From: Nocardioides aquaticus
GTDB taxonomy: Bacteria; Actinomycetota; Actinomycetes; Propionibacteriales; Nocardioidaceae
Assembly: GCF_018459925.1 (NCBI RefSeq)
Contig: NZ_CP075371.1
Span: forward strand, 1,674,001 to 1,738,000
Length of the DNA: 64,000 nt
Reading direction: 5' to 3'
A model generated the notes under the pieces. That model was not told the origin of the DNA and made no database searches. It saw nothing but the letters and a program-made list of their open reading frames with translations. Positions 45,205-54,236 of the stretch are shown piece by piece; within the stretch, counting starts at the first letter, position 1; every line of letters starts with the position of its first letter. The translations under genes were made by a program, and so were the position numbers.

Positions 45205-45598
45205 TTAGAATGAGCGCGAAACCGCACTCCCGTCGGTGGCGCCGGTTGCCAATTCGGGTGGCGGAGGAGTTTGCATCAGCTCGAACGAACGGACGGGGTG
45301 GGAGTAACGGTGAGTTCCCCGGGGAGTCGAATACGCCGAGCGCCAGCATCGGTCGCCACTAGTGGCGATCAGCCAACTTCTATCAGGGTGATCGCTCCGC
45401 CGCGCTAAAGCGTCCTAGGAGACCAGGGCGGGTTGGGCCGTCCGCCGGACATGCGCAACGGAAGCGAGGGGCGCAAGCCAATGACGGTGCCGACATCCGC
45501 TCAGTCGGTGCCCCGCCCTACCAACTGGACCGGGCCGCCGTCCCCGAATCGCTATACCATACCTAACTACGGAGTCATTACTCGGGAGGTCGCTTCTG
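45205..45598. other. Gene-free region with a 16-bp palindrome
   Basis: About 390 bases upstream of the pilus cluster. It holds a perfect palindrome TCGCCACTAGTGGCGA at 45353-45368. GCTATACCAT near 45550-45560 could be a -10 region for the lipoprotein gene, which has GGGAGGT as ribosome site. No gene is supported. Confidence 0.5.
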
Positions 45599-46228
45599 AT
45601 GCTGTCCCCACGACGAATCGCAGTCACGACCGTCTCGATCGCCCTGCTCGCCACCACGGCCGCCTGCGGGGGAGGTGACGACGAGCCTGAGGCCACACCC
45701 ACCTCGTCGAGCGCCCCCACCACGCAGAGCCCGTCGCCGACGCAACCTAGTCCCACGGAGACCGCCTGGCAGGACCAGTACGCCCCCGCCCAGCTCGACG
45801 CCTACGAAGCGGCGCTCTCGCGGTACGAGGAGTACGAGACCCGCAGCGAACCCATCTGGGCCGCAGGAGAGGCCACCGATCGCGCCGAGGCGCTCTTGAA
45901 GCAGTACTTCCCCTCGCCGCTCTGGCAGGGCCGGCTCCGAATGCTGTCCAGCTACGAGCAGGTAGACGTGCAGGTGGAGGGATTGGCCGACGTCTACTGG
46001 TCCCGAGCCAAGTCCATCAGCGACACCGGCCTGTCTGTTGTGATCAACCAGTGCGTGGACTACACGACCGTGAAGGTGACGCAACGCCGCGAGGCGGCGC
46101 AGCCCGTGGAGTGGCAGCAGAAACCGAACCTTCGGACAATCACGCTCGAGAAGCCCGAAGGAAGTGACTGGCTGATCTACGGCGTGGTCGACGCTTCGAG
46201 CGGGAAGCCCCGGCCATGCGCGCCTTGA
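45599..46228 (+). CDS. Predicted lipoprotein at the head of the pilus cluster
   Basis: A 209-residue protein with a signal peptide (RRIAVTTVSIALLATTAAC) and a lipobox-like TAAC; cysteine 23 would be lipidated. A Thr/Ser/Pro-rich linker follows, then a folded domain (YEAALSRYEEYETRSEPIWA, DVQVEGLADVYWSRAKSISD) of the kind found in small actinobacterial lipoproteins. The ATG is preceded by GGGAGGTCG. Its end overlaps the next gene by 13 bases. Confidence 0.8.
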   Translation: MLSPRRIAVTTVSIALLATTAACGGGDDEPEATPTSSSAPTTQSPSPTQPSPTETAWQDQYAPAQLDAYEAALSRYEEYETRSEPIWAAGEATDRAEALLKQYFPSPLWQGRLRMLSSYEQVDVQVEGLADVYWSRAKSISDTGLSVVINQCVDYTTVKVTQRREAAQPVEWQQKPNLRTITLEKPEGSDWLIYGVVDASSGKPRPCAP

Positions 46229-47157
46229 AGTCGGTTGTCGCAGCGGCCGCCCTACTCGCAGGCGTTCTGGTGGTGTCGGCAGCGACTGGAACGCCTGCCG
46301 CCGCAGATCCACCGGCATGCCCGCCGGGGGAGTCGCCGTCGGAGATCCCGGGTGGCTGGATCTGCATTCCTGTCTCTGATCCCGGCGAGCCCGGTGGAGA
46401 GGACCCAGGTGACGCCGGCGGGAACGGCGGCACCCTGCCGGCTGGCTGCTTCGAAGGTGATGAGGAGGTGTCCTGCAACGATGAGTACGGGGGCACCTGG
46501 GACGCCGGCCGCGGGTGCTATGCCTTTCAGGTTCAGCCCCAGCCGCCGGCTGGGTCGCCGCTGTGGGAGGGCCACGATCCATCCGAGGGCAGCGTGTGGA
46601 GTTGCGACTACACGGTGACGATCCCGGAGACCTCGTGGTTCGTGCCCACCGGTGAGGATCCGTTGGTCGACCCCGCGGTCTTGGCGCAGGAGGCGCTGGG
46701 GCGGATGAAGCTCGAGAACGCGAGCGCGCAGATCGCGCCAGGTCCAGGCTTCCACACCTATGTGCACATCGAGAACTGGCTTTGGTTGCCCGAGGCGCAG
46801 TGGCACGACCTGACCGAAACGGTCACCGCTGGACCCGCGTCGGTCACGGTCACCGCCGAGCCCATCCGGGTGGACTGGGACATGGGCACCGAGACGACCA
46901 GTTGCTACGACGTCGGACGGGTCTGGATCAAGGGCATGACAGACGCGGCGAAGACGACTTGCTCGTACGCCTACGAGTGGATCGAGAACCCCGCCGGCGA
47001 CACCCACAGTGTCTCCGCCCAGCTGGTCTACGGCGTCACCTGGGACTGCGACGGAGCCTGCCTGACTCCCAACGGCGACCTCGGCGAGATCGACGCCCCG
47101 GCCGGCGACCCGACAACGATCGAGGTGCGACAGCGCCAGACAGTGGTGATCCAATGA
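46216..47157 (+). CDS. Secreted protein of unknown family
   Basis: A 313-residue protein with a cleavable signal (ALKSVVAAAALLAGVLVV... ending PAAADPP). Mature part begins Cys/Pro-rich (ACPPGESPSEIPGGWICIPV), is glycine-rich to about 80, then has scattered cysteine pairs and beta-type sequence (GFHTYVHIENWLWLPEAQWH). Such proteins are seen in actinobacterial Tad/conjugation-type loci, but I do not recognise a named family. Four-base overlap with the next ATG. Confidence 0.75.
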   Translation: MRALKSVVAAAALLAGVLVVSAATGTPAAADPPACPPGESPSEIPGGWICIPVSDPGEPGGEDPGDAGGNGGTLPAGCFEGDEEVSCNDEYGGTWDAGRGCYAFQVQPQPPAGSPLWEGHDPSEGSVWSCDYTVTIPETSWFVPTGEDPLVDPAVLAQEALGRMKLENASAQIAPGPGFHTYVHIENWLWLPEAQWHDLTETVTAGPASVTVTAEPIRVDWDMGTETTSCYDVGRVWIKGMTDAAKTTCSYAYEWIENPAGDTHSVSAQLVYGVTWDCDGACLTPNGDLGEIDAPAGDPTTIEVRQRQTVVIQ

Positions 47158-47869
47158 CGATGACCTCCGGACGGAGTAACACCCAGCGGTCCGGCTCCCG
47201 CGGCTCGCGAGACCAGGGCCTGGACCTGCGCTCGACCCTGGGCGGAGTGCGTCAGCGTGCTCCGCGCCGTCTGGGCCAGTGGGCGGGTGCGGTGCTGTTC
47301 GTGGTCATCGTGGTGATCGGGCTGCTGGCCTTGTTCCAGTCTCAGAGCGACCGGGTCGAGGTCCTCGCCGTCACTGACGCCGTACCGGCCGGCCAGGTGA
47401 TCGAGAAGGGCGACGTGCGACCGGTTGAGGTGGCAGGCGTAGCCGGTGCGATTGCGGCCACCGACATCGACTCGGTGGTGGGCAAGCGAGCCGCGGCCGG
47501 CCTCGTCGAGGGCCAGGTGCTCACCGACGCCGCGCTGACCGACGAGCTGGTCCCCGGCGAGGACGAGCGGGTGGTGGCCATCGCGTTGCCGAACGGCCGC
47601 GTTCCGGGCGGCCTGTCAGCTGGGGACGTCGTGTCGGTGATCGTGGTGCCCGTCGAGGGTGCCGAGGGCTCTAGCGAGCAGCTCCAGGCGCCGACGGTGC
47701 TCTCCCAGGCCGCGTCCGTGCAGTCGGTGGGGGACACCCCGAAGGCGGACGGGTGGTCACGGTCCTTGTCGACGCCGGCGAGGCTGAGCAGGTCGCCGCC
47801 TACAGCGCGGCTGGTCAGGTCACGATCATCCAGGCGCCGCTCACCAACCGCGATGCAGCGGGGGAGTGA
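47154..47869 (+). CDS. cpaB: CpaB/SAF-domain pilus assembly protein, frameshifted
   Basis: Membrane-anchored SAF protein: N-terminal cytoplasmic tail, one TM (WAGAVLFVVIVVIGLLALFQ) and a SAF domain (VLAVTDAVPAGQVIEKGDVR, RAAAGLVEGQVLTDAALTDE, DERVVAIALPNGRVPGGLSA). At 47752-47754 a run of three G breaks the frame; a fourth G would continue VVTVLVDAGEAEQVAAYSAA, GQVTIIQAPLTNRD to a stop at 47869. Without that, translation would read into the next gene. CpaB/RcpC proteins link the Tad secretin or envelope to the pilus machine. Confidence 0.8.
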
Positions 47870-47877
47870 GGCCTTCA

Positions 47878-49055
47878 TGCTGTTCGCCATCTGCGCCGAC
47901 CGCGGTGCTCCCGGGTCGACTACCACCGCGCTTGCACTGGCGGCTGCCCGGGGCCTGCCGGCTGTTGTCGTCGAGGCCGACCCCTACGGCGGCGACCTCG
48001 CGCTGCGGATCCGCCACGACGGCAACCCGCTGCCCACGACCCCGACAGTCCTCAGCGTCAGTGCCGGCTGGTCTGTCCAGGGGTCGACATTGGGACCGCG
48101 AACCTCGCCTGGAGGGCCCTCAGAACGACGTCATCGCGACCTGTGGCGGGACGGCTCGCACGGACTGTCGGAGCTCGTGCGGGTTGTTCCCGGGTTTATG
48201 GCCGCCGAGCGCGGTAGATCGCTGGCTTGGCCCGTGCTGGCCAGTGCGCTCGAATCGCAGTCGGTGCCGGTCTTCGCCGACCTCGGCCGCATCCACACCG
48301 GTTCGCCCTCGCTGGCAGTGGCGGCCGCCGCCGACGCGCTGATTCCGGTGTGCCGCAGCGACATGGCCTCGGTCCAGCACATGGTCGACCGCCTCGAGCT
48401 CCTCGTGCCGGCGATCGTCGACCGGAACGGCCGACCCCCGGTCGTGCTGCCGGTGGTCATCGCGCCCCGCCAACACGGCGGCACCATCGCCAACAGCGTC
48501 GCGGAGATCCTCGGCGAGACCGCCGTGGGGCCCACCCTGCGCGGGGTCAGCTGGCTGGCCTGGGACCCGGCCGCGGTCGCACACCTCGAGAACGGCGCCG
48601 ACCCCTGGACCAAGCCCCTGCGCAAGTCGCCGCTGATGAAGTCGGCCCGCAAGGTGATGTGGATGGTCGGCCTGGCCACCGGGCTCTCGCACGCCGACCC
48701 TTCCGCCAAGAGCGGCGACAAGCTCGGTGCGCGTCGTCGACGTCGGGACGAGCCGGGGACTCAGGAGCAGCCGCAGTCCTGGGCGTCGCCCTACGTACCC
48801 CACGACGCGCCAGGTTCCGCCGACGGACCTCGCGGGGAGGGTCAGCAGGACGCACCCACCCAGGCGGCTACTCGGCCTCTCGGTGCCCCGCCTGCCTTGA
48901 TACCGAACCACGGCGCTGAGACGCCGCCCGCCCCCACTGGCAGCGAGCAGAACGGCCACCTGAACGGCCAGGCCGACAGCCGGGCCGACCAGGCCGAAAG
49001 CCAGGACGCCGGGGTTGGCCGCTGGGAGACCGCAGCACGACAGGAGCGCCGCTGA
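47878..49055 (+). CDS. CpaE/MinD-like protein with altered P-loop
   Basis: A 392-residue protein; ATG 47878 follows the corrected end of cpaB. The N-terminus LFAICADRGAPGSTTTALAL has the shape of a MinD/CpaE Walker A but without the signature lysine, and VEADPYGGDLALRI matches the following Asp motif. The C-terminal 100 residues are Pro/Gln/Gly-rich and probably disordered. Position between cpaB and tadA argues for a CpaE-type localiser of the pilus. Overlaps tadA (TGATG). Confidence 0.75.
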
Positions 49056-50416
49056 TGGAGCGATCCGAAGCACGCTCAGATGTACTCAGCCTCGACCACG
49101 CGCTGCTGCGCCGGCTCCAGGTCCGCGTCGGTGACCTGCTCGAGGCGGACCTCTCCGAGCGCCGGCGCCGCCATCAGCCGCCGCTGTCGGAGGAGGACAC
49201 CGACGCCTTCAAGGCCGAGCTGGCCCACCGCGTCGTTGACGAGCACGCCCGATCCCAGGCCGAGGGCGGGCTGGGCCAGATGTCGTGGGAGGACACCCAG
49301 GACCTGGTCAACGCCCTGAAGAACCGGCTCTACGGCGCCGGGTCGCTGGAAGCGCTGCTGCGTGACGAGCGGATCGAGGAGATCGACGTTAACGGCTGGC
49401 AGAACGTCTTCGTCGACTACACCAACGGTGTGAGGGCCAAGGTCGCGCCGGTGTTCGCCTCCAACGAGGAGCTGATCGAGACCATCCAGACCCTCGCTGC
49501 CCACGAGGGCCTCTCGGGCCGCAGCTTCGACTCGGCCAACCCGCACGTGAACTTCCGGCTCGGCTCGGCGCGCGTCCAGGCCGTGATGGCCGTCAGTACC
49601 GCCCCGGTGATCGCGATCCGCCTGCACCACCGGCACATGCGATACATGCTCAAAGACCTGGTGGCCAACGGCACCATCGACCAGCCGCTGGCCGACTTCT
49701 TCGCCGCGGCTGTCCGCGCGAAGAAGAACCTCATGATCGGTGGCGAGACGAGCGCCGGGAAGACCGTGCTGCTGCGGGCCCTGGCCGCTGAGATAGGTCC
49801 CGAGGAGCGGCTGATCACCATCGAGCGGGCCCTGGAGCTGGGCCTGGAGGACGACGTCGAGGCCCACCCGGACACCGTGGTGATGGAAGAGCGTCTGGCC
49901 AACGCCGAGGGTGAAGGTGCTGTGCCCATGCGAGAGCTGGTCACCATCTCCAAGCGCATGCGGCCCGACCGGGTCATCGTCGGGGAGGTCTTGGGCGATG
50001 AGGCCCTGGTGATGCTCAACGCGATGATGCAGGGCAACGACGGCAGCCTGTCCACGATTCATGCCAACAGCTCCGAGGGCATCGTGGAGAACATCATCGC
50101 CTACGCGGTGCAGGCACCCGAGCGGCTCCCGCGTGCCGCGACGGTGAGCATGATCGCCAGCGGTCTGGACTTCCTCGTCTTCGCTCGCCGCTACCGCGGT
50201 GAGGGCGCCCAGCGCCGGGTCGTGCACTCGGTGCGCGAGATCGTCGGCTACGACGAGCACGGGTTGAAGACCAACGAGATCTTCCGGCCCGGGCCCGATG
50301 GGATGGCGGTGCGCGACGAACCGGTAGCGATCAACTGCATCGAGGCGCTGCGCGAGGTCGGCTACCGCGACCCAGGCCAATGGGACGACCTCGGCAGCTC
50401 GAGAGGGTGGGTCTGA
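49055..50416 (+). CDS. tadA: CpaF/TadA secretion ATPase
   Basis: A 453-residue type II/IV secretion ATPase: N-terminal domain with LYGAGSLEALLRDERIEEID, Walker A GGETSAGKT (229-237), Asp box LITIERALELGLEDD, Walker B region RPDRVIVGEVLGDEAL and His box GSLSTIHANSSEGIVENII. Powers pilus extension or transfer. Starts at an ATG overlapping the previous stop. Confidence 0.93.
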   Translation: MERSEARSDVLSLDHALLRRLQVRVGDLLEADLSERRRRHQPPLSEEDTDAFKAELAHRVVDEHARSQAEGGLGQMSWEDTQDLVNALKNRLYGAGSLEALLRDERIEEIDVNGWQNVFVDYTNGVRAKVAPVFASNEELIETIQTLAAHEGLSGRSFDSANPHVNFRLGSARVQAVMAVSTAPVIAIRLHHRHMRYMLKDLVANGTIDQPLADFFAAAVRAKKNLMIGGETSAGKTVLLRALAAEIGPEERLITIERALELGLEDDVEAHPDTVVMEERLANAEGEGAVPMRELVTISKRMRPDRVIVGEVLGDEALVMLNAMMQGNDGSLSTIHANSSEGIVENIIAYAVQAPERLPRAATVSMIASGLDFLVFARRYRGEGAQRRVVHSVREIVGYDEHGLKTNEIFRPGPDGMAVRDEPVAINCIEALREVGYRDPGQWDDLGSSRGWV

Positions 50417-50417
50417 C

Positions 50418-51338
50418 ATGGTCGCGCTTCTTGGGATCGCGCTGGCCCTCGGCCTGCTCGGCATCGCACGCCTGATCCGAGGCCTGCCGTTGCTTCCCTC
50501 CCTCCGAACCGGGGAGCGGGTCCGCAACAGCTCCAGCCGGCTGTCGGCCCACGAGCAGCGGACGCTGATAGCCGGTGGGGCGGTCGGCCTCGTGGTCGTG
50601 CTGGTGAGCCGCAACCTCGTGTTCGGCGTCATCGCCGGCGCCGCGGTGGTGCTGTGGCCGATGGTGGTGGGCGGCGGGAGGGCCGAACGTGCCGCCTTGG
50701 CCAAGCTGGAGGCGCTGGCCCAGTGGACCGAGGCGCTGCGCGACCTGGCGCAGAAGGGCTCCGGCCTGGAGTCGGTCATCCCCCGCACGGTCGACACCGC
50801 CTCCGACGTCCTGATCGTCCCGCTGCGGCTGATGTCGCGGCGGCTTAGTGTCAAGGTCCCGCTGCCCGAGGCGCTGAGTTTGTTCGCCGACGAGGTCGAC
50901 GACGCCAGCGCCGACACCGTCGTCGCAGCACTCGCGCTCTCGGCCCGCCAACGCCGCGGCCGGCTGTCCGATGTGCTCGGCACCCTGTCGGAGGCACTGC
51001 GCGACGAGCTCGAGCAGCGCACCAAGATCATGCGCGAGCGCAACATGATCCGCCGCGAGGCCGCCCAGGTCGCCGCCCTGACCGCGGTGCTGGTCATCGG
51101 CGCCAGCCTCTTCGCACCGCCCAGCCTTCCCAACGAGGCCGACAGCGCCGCCCAGGTTCTGCCGCTGCTCCTCGCGGTCGCGTTCGTGCTCGTGTTTAGC
51201 CGGGTCCGCAAGCTCGCAGAACCGGAGATCGAGCCGCGGTTCTTGTCCTCTGCGACCGAGGTCCTCGAGGCCGCGACCTACCGGCCCAAGACACGGCCGG
51301 GTGCAGCTCGTAAGCCGCTCGAGGAGGGGACCCGATGA
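50418..51338 (+). CDS. tadB: TadB-like inner-membrane platform protein
   Basis: A 306-residue type II secretion F-domain protein: TM segments near 1-20 and 50-85, the cytoplasmic F domain (ALAQWTEALRDLAQKGSGLE, LFADEVDDASADTVVAALAL, RDELEQRTKIMRERNMIRRE) and C-terminal TMs. Follows tadA by one base and overlaps tadC by 4. Confidence 0.88.
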   Translation: MVALLGIALALGLLGIARLIRGLPLLPSLRTGERVRNSSSRLSAHEQRTLIAGGAVGLVVVLVSRNLVFGVIAGAAVVLWPMVVGGGRAERAALAKLEALAQWTEALRDLAQKGSGLESVIPRTVDTASDVLIVPLRLMSRRLSVKVPLPEALSLFADEVDDASADTVVAALALSARQRRGRLSDVLGTLSEALRDELEQRTKIMRERNMIRREAAQVAALTAVLVIGASLFAPPSLPNEADSAAQVLPLLLAVAFVLVFSRVRKLAEPEIEPRFLSSATEVLEAATYRPKTRPGAARKPLEEGTR

Positions 51339-52258
51339 ACCACGTAACGACGGGCGTGATGGTCCTCGGCGCGCTGCTCGCGCTCGGGTTGCTGCAGCTG
51401 CGCTGGCTGCTGTTTCCACCGGCCCCCGACCTGGTCGCCGAGATCGACCACTGGCGCCGCGGCCGCGAGCGCGCCACCGAACGAGCCGACTCACCCCAGC
51501 AGCTCTCACCCATTGGTCGCATCGCCCGCTGGGTCGTCGACCTCCTGCGGGCGCACCGGCCCGACTTCCTCGACAACCTCGCACCCGACCTGGCCATCAC
51601 TCAGCGCGACCTGCAGTCCTGGCTCACCCGCGTCACCGGTCTGGCTCTCGGCTTCGGTCTGGCCCCCATTGTGCTGGTCTTGGCCCGCCGTCTGCGAGGC
51701 GACGAGGTCAGCGTGCAGTGGGCGCCGATCGTCGGCGTTCTCCTGGCCGTGGCGGCGGTGGTGCTCTCGGTCAGGGATCTGCGCAACCAGGCAGCCAGTG
51801 CCCGTGAGGAGTACATCCGAGCGCTCTCGATCTACCTCGACCTCGTCGCCATGAGCATGGAAGCCGGCCAAGGACACGCCCAGGCGTTGCCCGCGGCCTC
51901 ACAGATCGGCACCCGACGCGTCTTCGACGAGATCCGCACTGCGATCGACCTGGCACCTTCGCGCGGCATCACCGCCTGGGAGGCGCTCGGCCAGCTGGGG
52001 GAGCGGTACCGCATCGTCGAGCTCATCAGCCTGCGGTCCAGCATCGAGCTGGCCCAAGACGACGGCGCCCGGGTCAAGGCGTCACTGATCGCCCGAGCCA
52101 AGACGATGCGCTCCTCAAGGCTGGCGGGCGCGGTCGAGCGGGCCAACAAGGCCACCGAGTCGATGCGCCAGCTGACCCTCGTCGCCGCAATGCTCGCCTC
52201 GGTCTACATCGCGGCGCCAAAAATCCTCGCGCTCCGATCCGCCGCGGGAGCCCCATGA
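51335..52258 (+). CDS. tadC: TadC-like inner-membrane platform protein
   Basis: A 307-residue F-domain protein with N-terminal TM (VMVLGALLALGLLQLRWLL), a central TM pair (about 95-150), and the F domain (YIRALSIYLDLVAMSMEAGQ, GHAQALPAASQIG, ELISLRSSIELAQDDGARVK). Partner of TadB; overlapping start ATGA. Confidence 0.87.
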   Translation: MNHVTTGVMVLGALLALGLLQLRWLLFPPAPDLVAEIDHWRRGRERATERADSPQQLSPIGRIARWVVDLLRAHRPDFLDNLAPDLAITQRDLQSWLTRVTGLALGFGLAPIVLVLARRLRGDEVSVQWAPIVGVLLAVAAVVLSVRDLRNQAASAREEYIRALSIYLDLVAMSMEAGQGHAQALPAASQIGTRRVFDEIRTAIDLAPSRGITAWEALGQLGERYRIVELISLRSSIELAQDDGARVKASLIARAKTMRSSRLAGAVERANKATESMRQLTLVAAMLASVYIAAPKILALRSAAGAP

Positions 52259-52347
52259 ACCCATCCTTGATCCCAGCCGAACTCGGCACCCGCCCCGTAG
52301 CGGTCATCGGCCCACATGCACCACACGATCCTGCAAGAGGAGTCTAG

Positions 52348-52572
52348 ATGTTCAAGCTGATCCGTGTTCTCAACGTCCTGATCCTGACCCTGATGCTGCG
52401 CATCCGGGGGTCCGCCACGGCGTTCATCTATCAGCCGCGTAAGCGCGACGAGCGCGGTGCGAGCGCGGTCGAGTGGCTGGTCATCCTCGGCGCTGGCATC
52501 GCGATCGCCTACTTCGCCGGTGACTCCGTCATGGCGTTCGCCAAGAATCTCGTCGGCCAGCTCGGCCAGTAG
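52348..52572 (+). CDS. flp: Flp-type pilin
   Basis: A 74-residue protein with a class III prepilin signature: long cytoplasmic leader, cleavage site ERG/ASAVE (Gly37, Glu at +5) and hydrophobic helix WLVILGAGIAIAYFAG. After processing the pilin would be only 37 residues. Ribosome site AGAGGAG lies upstream. Subunit of the fibre built by TadA/B/C. No prepilin peptidase gene is visible in the window. Confidence 0.85.
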   Translation: MFKLIRVLNVLILTLMLRIRGSATAFIYQPRKRDERGASAVEWLVILGAGIAIAYFAGDSVMAFAKNLVGQLGQ

Positions 52573-52660
52573 ACCCGCTCGCCCACCGCCCCACCCAACC
52601 GGACACACAGGCCGGCCCACGCCGGTAGCCCCGTCCCCCTACCAAGGAGGTGCGACCCGC

Positions 52661-53083
52661 ATGAACACCAGTCAGCTGCAGCGCGGCCGCCGCACCCTCC
52701 GGCCGCACCGGGGCGAGCGAGACGGGCGGGGCGCCGCTGGTGTGGAGTTCCTGATCGTGGCGGCGGTGCTGATCTTCCTTTTCACCACGCTGGTCCAGTA
52801 CGGCATCGGGTTCCACGCCCAGCGTGTCGCTGAGGCCGCGGCACGCGAGGGCGCGGTCGCCACAGCTCGCCACGACGGAACCGAGGGCGCCGGCAGCAGC
52901 ACCGCCAAGGAGTACGTCAACGACGATGGCAAGCCGGCGGTCACCGGCTCGAGCGTCTCGGTCAGCCGCTCGGCGACCGAGGCCCGAGTCACCGTCACGG
53001 TCGACGTCGTCACCCTGGCGCCGTGGCTGGGGGGCTCGATCACCTCCACCGCGACGGCACCCGTGGAGAGGTTCGTCGAATGA
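52661..53083 (+). CDS. tadE: TadE-like pseudopilin
   Basis: A 140-residue protein with prepilin-like signal GRG/AAGVE (Gly24, Glu at +5) and TM FLIVAAVLIFLFTTLVQYG, then RVAEAAAREGAVATAR, the TadE pattern, and a beta-rich exterior part. Strong AAGGAGG upstream. Overlaps the next gene by 4 bases. Confidence 0.85.
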   Translation: MNTSQLQRGRRTLRPHRGERDGRGAAGVEFLIVAAVLIFLFTTLVQYGIGFHAQRVAEAAAREGAVATARHDGTEGAGSSTAKEYVNDDGKPAVTGSSVSVSRSATEARVTVTVDVVTLAPWLGGSITSTATAPVERFVE

Positions 53084-53595
53084 CCAGCTGCGCCACGCAG
53101 CTGCCCCGCCGTCTGCCTCGCCGTCTCGTCGCCCTGGCCGTCGTGGGCCGGCACCGGCTGCGCCGGCTCGCACCTGCGCGCGACGAGCGGGGATCGGCGG
53201 GCCTTGAGACGCTCGTCATGGCGACCGCCGCACTCAGCATCGTGCTGGTCGTGGTCGCCGCCGGCCGATATGTCGACGGCTCAGCGCAGGCCAACGACGC
53301 CGCGTACGCCGCTGCCCGTGCCGCGTCGCTGGAATCCGGGATGGGCCAGGGCACCATCGCGGGCCGTCAGGCCGCAGAGAAGTCGCTTGCCGAGCGCGGC
53401 AAGAGCTGCCAGAACCTCACCGTCTCCTTCGCCGGCAGCGACTTCACCTCCGGCGGGCAGGTCGTCGCCGAGGTCACCTGCACTGTCACGCTCATCGACA
53501 CCGGCTCCCTCGGCAAGCAGCTGGGGCTGCGCCCGAACACTCAGTTCACCGAGCGCGCCGTCGTGCCGATCGAGACCTACCGGAGCGAGTCGTGA
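53080..53595 (+). CDS. Second TadE-like pseudopilin
   Basis: A 171-residue protein: basic 38-residue leader, signal ERG/SAGLE with Glu at +5, TM TLVMATAALSIVLVVVAAG, then DAAYAAARAASLESGMGQGT and a C-terminal domain with two cysteines (SCQNLTV, EVTCTVT) that could form a disulfide. Overlaps tadE and the next gene (GTGA). Confidence 0.83.
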   Translation: MTSCATQLPRRLPRRLVALAVVGRHRLRRLAPARDERGSAGLETLVMATAALSIVLVVVAAGRYVDGSAQANDAAYAAARAASLESGMGQGTIAGRQAAEKSLAERGKSCQNLTVSFAGSDFTSGGQVVAEVTCTVTLIDTGSLGKQLGLRPNTQFTERAVVPIETYRSES

Positions 53596-54167
53596 CCACG
53601 CCACGCAGTGCGCGTACCCGCGGCGTGACGGGATCGCGATCGAGACGGATCGCGATCCCGTCACGCCGACGGGCGCTCGCGCGGGTCCCCGAGTGCGTCG
53701 CACGGGGCCTCGCCCTGATGGTTGCCCGCCTGATCTCAGCGTCGAACCGGTGCCCTCACTGGCGCGCGCGCGAAGAGCGAGGCGCCGCCGCGGTGTGGAC
53801 GATGATCATCGCCACCACCGCGTTCGTCGCGCTCATGGCTCTCGTCGGCGGCGGAGGCGAGCTCATCAACGAGCGCGTCGAGGCCAAGCGCGCAGCCGAG
53901 CAGGCCGCGAGGGCCGGCGCCGACGAGCTCTCCGCCTCGGCAGTGCGTTCGGGGACTGACCAGGTCGACGCCGGTGAGGCCATCGTCCGAGCCAACAGCG
54001 TGCTGCACCAGGCGGGCTGGTCCGGCTCCGTCAACGTCCAGGGCAGCCGCGTCGTCGTCACCGTCAATGACAGCCGCAGCCCGCAGTTCCTCAGCCTCAT
54101 CGGCGTAGGAGCAATTCATGTCAACGAGACCGGCTCCGCCGACGCCATCTCGACACCAGACGGCTGA
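53592..54167 (+). CDS. TadG-like pseudopilin with Trp at the +5 position
   Basis: A 191-residue protein with an unusually long, Arg-rich 64-residue leader, a signal EERG/AAAVW and TM TMIIATTAFVALMALVGGGG. The Glu at +5 found in its two neighbours is Trp here. The exterior part (AEQAARAGADELSASAVRSG, SVLHQAGWSGSVNVQGSRVV) is TadE/TadG-like. GTG start overlaps the preceding stop. The leader region contains a 20-bp perfect inverted repeat. Confidence 0.78.
   Translation: MTTPRSARTRGVTGSRSRRIAIPSRRRALARVPECVARGLALMVARLISASNRCPHWRAREERGAAAVWTMIIATTAFVALMALVGGGGELINERVEAKRAAEQAARAGADELSASAVRSGTDQVDAGEAIVRANSVLHQAGWSGSVNVQGSRVVVTVNDSRSPQFLSLIGVGAIHVNETGSADAISTPDG
53622..53667. repeat. Perfect 20-bp inverted repeat inside the TadG-like gene
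   Basis: Arms GGCGTGACGGGATCGCGATC (53622-53641) and its exact reverse complement (53648-53667) flank the 6-base loop GAGACG. It lies at codons 11-26 of the coding region and would form a very stable RNA hairpin just after the start, or could be a binding or recombination site. Confidence 0.95.
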
Positions 54168-54236
54168 GACGCCGCTTAGAGCACCGAAAGCGGCGACGGT
54201 GCGCAACGCGACGCCGACCCGAGGAGGAGGATCACC

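Noticed and set aside
46782-49055. One long 757-residue protein joining cpaB and the CpaE-like gene
   Set aside because: The join uses a stretch (about 47750-47877) that is only sensible in another frame, where CpaB continues to a stop at 47869; the CpaE-like gene has its own ATG at 47878.
49076-51211. A 711-residue open frame opposite tadA-tadB
   Set aside because: Low-complexity Ser/Arg/Ala composition with no ribosome site; both genes on the other strand are clear.
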